Below are positions 6,277-8,731 of a stretch of 8,731 nt of DNA, in pieces. The stretch lies in contig PCAT01000115.1 in the NCBI GenBank assembly GCA_002730655.1, positions 1-8,731 of the forward strand. The letters run 5' to 3'. The notes under the pieces are model-generated. The model made no database searches. It saw only the letters and a list, made by a program, of their open reading frames with translations, and was not told the DNA's origin. Both the position numbers and the translations under genes were made by a program. The DNA comes from Balneola sp. Its GTDB lineage: Bacteria > Bacteroidota > Rhodothermia > Balneolales > Balneolaceae. Within the stretch, counting starts at the first letter, position 1. The number at the start of each line of letters is the position of its first letter.

Positions 6277-7362
6277 ATGGCAATCGTATTTAGAAGTGTA
6301 AAAGGTTCAGCCTTGACTCATGCTGAACTTGATGCCAATTTCACAGATTTAAACAACAGAGTTTTAGCTCAAATTGATTCAGCATCAATTATTAATATGG
6401 CTAAAGCTAATTCATTAGATTCAGCAGAAGCGGTTACTTTAATTACTGGTACTGTAGATTCTAATTATATACAGGCAAGGCAGACTAATTTTGATTTTAC
6501 TGCCACGATAGATTCGGCTTATGTTCAAGCTCGACAAGTTGATCTTCAAAGAGATTCTAATTTTATTACTAATATAATTACGACTTCATATATTAGAGAT
6601 AGACAAACTAATAACTTAGATTCTGCAGAAACGATAGCTCTCATAGATTCTGCATATGTTCAAGCAAGACAAGTAGATTTACAAAGAGATTCTGCTTTCG
6701 TAACAAACATTGTAGATGCTGCTTACGTACAAGCCAGACAAGTAGACTTACAGAGAGATTCAGCATTTATAACAAGTGTTATAACACCAACATATATTCA
6801 ATCTAATCAAACAACTTTCGACTTTCTAGATTCTGCAGAAACAATTGCTTTGATAGATTCTGCGTACGTTCAAGCTCGACAAGTCGATCTTCAGAGAGAC
6901 TCGGCATTTATTACGAACATAATCGATTCTAGTTACGTATTAGCTCGAGCTCCATCACAAGACTTCTTAGATTCTACTGAAGCCATAGCTTTGATAGACT
7001 CTAGTTATGTACAAGCGAGACAGTCTAATGATGGTGTAGGTATAGATTCAGCTACTGCGTTATCTCTTATTGATAGTGCGCACGTAACTTCTAAAACTGG
7101 AATAGGTAATAACAACATAGACTTTGGAGCTAACAGAATAACTTATGCTAATTTATATGACAGTGAAAGCTTGTTACCAGCCGCAGGAACGTATCATGGA
7201 ATGTTCGCGCACGTACACGCGACAGGCGATGCATACTTTTCGCATGGAGGTGCTTGGCATAAGTTGATAGATATGGCGCAATTAAAAACTACTGTTGCAG
7301 CTGCAGATAGTTTTGGGTCATTTAAAACTCTTATAGCAGGACTAACTGATTATAGTGGATAA
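6277..7362 (+). CDS. Repeat-rich fibre-like virion protein with His-rich C-terminal domain (361 aa)
   Basis: The N-terminus (FRSVKGSALTHAELDANF, residues 5-22) is the common marine phage fibre tag of the type GSxLTHAELDANF. Residues about 61-270 are an array of about nine units with the core DSAYVQARQ; the unit Tyr is at residues 64, 82, 105, 127, 150, 173, 197, 220 and 244, mostly 22-24 apart. In the fuller units the core continues VDLQRDSAFITNI. The end contains GTYHGMFAHVHATG and AYFSHGGAWHKL (304-330), a domain I know from other marine phage structural proteins; it has an HxH pair at 312 and 314. There is no signal peptide, membrane segment or enzyme motif. It lies between genes 15 and 16, which are adjacent in T4. 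This is evidence for a virion appendage, perhaps at the neck or tail top, but location and ligand are inference. Confidence 0.8.
   Translation: MAIVFRSVKGSALTHAELDANFTDLNNRVLAQIDSASIINMAKANSLDSAEAVTLITGTVDSNYIQARQTNFDFTATIDSAYVQARQVDLQRDSNFITNIITTSYIRDRQTNNLDSAETIALIDSAYVQARQVDLQRDSAFVTNIVDAAYVQARQVDLQRDSAFITSVITPTYIQSNQTTFDFLDSAETIALIDSAYVQARQVDLQRDSAFITNIIDSSYVLARAPSQDFLDSTEAIALIDSSYVQARQSNDGVGIDSATALSLIDSAHVTSKTGIGNNNIDFGANRITYANLYDSESLLPAAGTYHGMFAHVHATGDAYFSHGGAWHKLIDMAQLKTTVAAADSFGSFKTLIAGLTDYSG
6457..7086 (+). repeat. Array of about nine 23-residue (69-base) coding repeats
   Basis: The repeats encode (D)(S)xYVQARQ followed in many copies by VDLQRDSAF(I/V)TN. Some units are separated by a second element, LDSAE(T)IALI, giving a longer period. 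Two 28-residue stretches (114-141 at 6616-6699 and 184-211 at 6826-6909) are identical in protein, yet 15 of their 28 codons differ, all silently. The repeat is conserved as protein, not as DNA. Confidence 0.85.
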
Positions 7363-7364
7363 GC

Positions 7365-7709
7365 ATGAGTGATTCTGACAAGATTAATAATGATTACGAA
7401 TATTCGAGAGAAACATATTACGAACTCGTAGAAAAAGGTAAGCAAAGTCTCGAACTGATGATTGAGGTGGCTAGGGAAAGCGAACACCCTAGAGCTTTTG
7501 AAGTATTATCTGGAATGATAAAAAATATTTCAGATGTTAACGATAGGCTAATGGATCTAAATAAGAAAAAGAAAGACATAGACAAAAAAGAAGAAATAAA
7601 AAAGATAGCAAACACTACTAATAATCTTTTTGTCGGGTCTACAGCCGATCTTCAAAAGATACTAAAAAATGAAAAAGAATTGATTGATGTCACTCCAAAA
7701 CAAGAATGA
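7365..7709 (+). CDS. gp16: Small terminase subunit gp16
   Basis: A homologue of T4 gp16, the ring-forming small terminase that recognises DNA for packaging and stimulates the ATPase of gp17. The family signature is in the first two thirds: YEYSRETYYELVEKGKQSLE (11-30), then ARESEHPRAFEVLSGMIKNI (36-55), and VNDRLMDLNKKKKDIDKKEE (58-77). These form the long helices, with a charged coiled-coil character, of the ring core. The C-terminal part (81-114) is Asn/Lys-rich and probably loose, as in T4, where the end contacts gp17. At 114 residues it is shorter than T4 gp16 (164), which is usual for marine relatives. The ATG lies two bases after the stop of the repeat protein, with only a weak GTGGAT-like site before it. 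It overlaps gene 17 by 23 bases. Confidence 0.9.
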   Translation: MSDSDKINNDYEYSRETYYELVEKGKQSLELMIEVARESEHPRAFEVLSGMIKNISDVNDRLMDLNKKKKDIDKKEEIKKIANTTNNLFVGSTADLQKILKNEKELIDVTPKQE

Positions 7710-8731
7710 TAATTATCTCGGCAATGTAAATATTAAAAGAGATGGCGTAGGTCACGAATGGACCGAAGAGCAGGTAAAAGAATATACGACCTGTATGCTA
7801 GATCCAGTATATTTCATTGAAAAATACGCAAAGATTATATCTCTTGATAAGGGATTAGTTTCTTTTAAACTATATCCGTATCAAAAGAAAATGTTCAAGC
7901 AATTTAAGGACCATAGGTTTAACGTTGTTCTCGCATGTCGTCAATCTGGTAAGTCAATATCCGCGTGTGGTTACTTACTCTGGTTCGCGTTGTTCCAACC
8001 AGAAAAGACTGTCGCGGTTCTCGCGAACAAAGGTGCTACTGCAAGAGAAATGCTTGCTAGGATCACAATTATGCTTGAAAATATTCCGTTCTTTTTACAA
8101 CCTGGGGTTAAAGCTCTTAACAAGTCTAATATTGACTTTAGCAATAACAGCCGTATTATTGCAGCAGCTACCACCGGAAATAGTATTAGAGGTCTTAGTG
8201 TTAACCTTCTTTACTTAGATGAGTTTGCTTTCGTAGAAAGAGCCGCTGAATTTTATACTTCAACTTATCCTGTTATATCTTCTGGTACAGATACAAAAAT
8301 CATAGTCACGTCTACAGCAAATGGAATAGGTAACACCTTTCATAAGATATGGGAAGGCGCTATTCAAGGCGTAAACGAGTATTCTCATTTTAGAGTTGAT
8401 TGGTGGGACGTCCCAGGAAGAGACGATAAGTGGAAAGAAGAGACTATAAACAATACTTCTCAAGTACAGTTCGATCAAGAGTTTGGAAACACTTTTTTTG
8501 GAACTGGTAATACTTTAATAAATGCTCAAACGCTTTTAGATTTAAGAGCTAAAAAACCATTGAGAATGTTAGAAGGAGGAGATTGTTTAATATACAAAGA
8601 GCCAGTAAAAAGGCACGATTATATATTAGTTGCGGATGTTAGTAAGGGAAGAGGACAGGACTATTCTACTTTTTCATTAGTCGATATTAGCACAAGACCT
8701 TTTGAACAGGTAGCTGTTTATCGCAACAACA
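7687..8731 (+). CDS. gp17: Large terminase subunit gp17, 3' end missing
   Basis: The packaging motor ATPase and nuclease, cut by the window edge after 348 codons. The start is ATG 7687 (MSLQNKND), the first ATG after an in-frame stop at 7681. Motifs in order: adenine-contact region LYPYQ (62-66); Walker A CRQSGKS (84-90, Lys89), with Arg85 where T4 has its cis arginine finger (T4: SRQLGKT); the conserved FLQPG; Walker B LLYLDE (174-179, Asp178 and Glu179); coupling motif TST (208-210) in IVTSTANG. Next comes the start of the RNase H-like nuclease, VADVSKGRGQDYS, with Asp317 matching T4 Asp401 and Asp325 in the GRGQDY loop. The Walker A Lys is at 89, compared with about 166 in T4, so the N-terminal region is much shorter, as in other marine relatives. 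All visible catalytic residues are intact, so it is likely functional. The remaining nuclease residues lie beyond the window. Confidence 0.95.
   Translation, partial: MSLQNKNDNYLGNVNIKRDGVGHEWTEEQVKEYTTCMLDPVYFIEKYAKIISLDKGLVSFKLYPYQKKMFKQFKDHRFNVVLACRQSGKSISACGYLLWFALFQPEKTVAVLANKGATAREMLARITIMLENIPFFLQPGVKALNKSNIDFSNNSRIIAAATTGNSIRGLSVNLLYLDEFAFVERAAEFYTSTYPVISSGTDTKIIVTSTANGIGNTFHKIWEGAIQGVNEYSHFRVDWWDVPGRDDKWKEETINNTSQVQFDQEFGNTFFGTGNTLINAQTLLDLRAKKPLRMLEGGDCLIYKEPVKRHDYILVADVSKGRGQDYSTFSLVDISTRPFEQVAVYRNN

Noticed and set aside
6457..7086. Regular 69-base repeats considered as CRISPR or satellite DNA
   Set aside because: The repeats are conserved in protein but not in DNA, keep one open frame throughout, and have no spacer structure.
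7418..7615. Minus-strand 65-codon frame, Phe/Ser-rich and membrane-like
   Set aside because: Antisense of the Lys/Glu-rich helices of gp16; the hydrophobic look is the reverse of AAA/GAA codons.
7925..8218. Plus-strand 97-codon frame inside gene 17
   Set aside because: It overlaps the Walker A to Walker B region of gp17 in another frame; the gp17 frame carries all family motifs.
7971..8478. Minus-strand frames (7971-8174 and 8260-8478)
   Set aside because: Both are antisense to conserved gp17 coding sequence, with no supporting start signal or recognisable product.

Overview
The window is part of the late (virion) gene block of a T4-like tailed phage with a contractile tail. It is AT-rich, densely packed, and coded entirely on the plus strand. 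Five genes are recognisable by sequence and order as T4 genes 13, 14, 15, 16 and 17: the two neck proteins, the tail completion/sheath-stabiliser protein, and the small and large terminase subunits. The adhesin-like proteins around them have modular signatures that I know from marine T4-like phages of cyanobacteria, SAR11 and other bacterioplankton. These are short N-terminal tags (starting MSTLRVDSI, MANRIPL, or with GSxLTHAELDANF), a GNLTVNGTTTTIN shaft motif, DSAYVQARQ repeats, and a GMFAHVHATG C-terminal domain. The host cannot be read from the sequence. A marine bacterium is the best guess, and this rests on family resemblance only.

Layout. (1) Positions 1-2612 are a cassette of probable tail-fibre or host-recognition genes with overlapping or nearly overlapping stops and starts. 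It holds the end of a gene with a tail-assembly-chaperone-like domain, a 68-residue protein, and three proteins of 206, 316 and 209 residues. Those three appear to share a beta-rich C-terminal domain behind different N-terminal parts. (2) A 56-base gap (2613-2668) carries a perfect T4 late-promoter octamer, TATAAATA, and is the only clear transcriptional boundary in the window. (3) From 2669 there is a 282-residue structural or fibre protein in the position that wac (fibritin) holds in T4, followed by genes 13, 14 and 15. (4) Between genes 15 and 16, where T4 has no gene, sits a 361-residue protein behind the strongest ribosome binding site in the window. It is made of about nine 23-residue repeats and ends in a His-rich domain with an HxH motif. 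(5) Genes 16 and 17 follow. They overlap by 23 bases, and gene 17 runs off the right edge just after the start of its nuclease domain.

How the genes work together. Terminase (16 and 17) fills the head. The neck proteins 13 and 14 seal the head and prepare it for tail joining, and 15 caps the finished tail. The proteins between and before these genes are probably appendages: side fibres upstream, and perhaps collar- or neck-attached fibres at 2669 and 6277. Gene 14 carries an insertion of about 150 residues made of small beta repeats, which also points to decoration of the neck. I found no tRNA, CRISPR array, insertion sequence, homing endonuclease or convincing terminator. No stretch longer than 56 bases lacks a gene.
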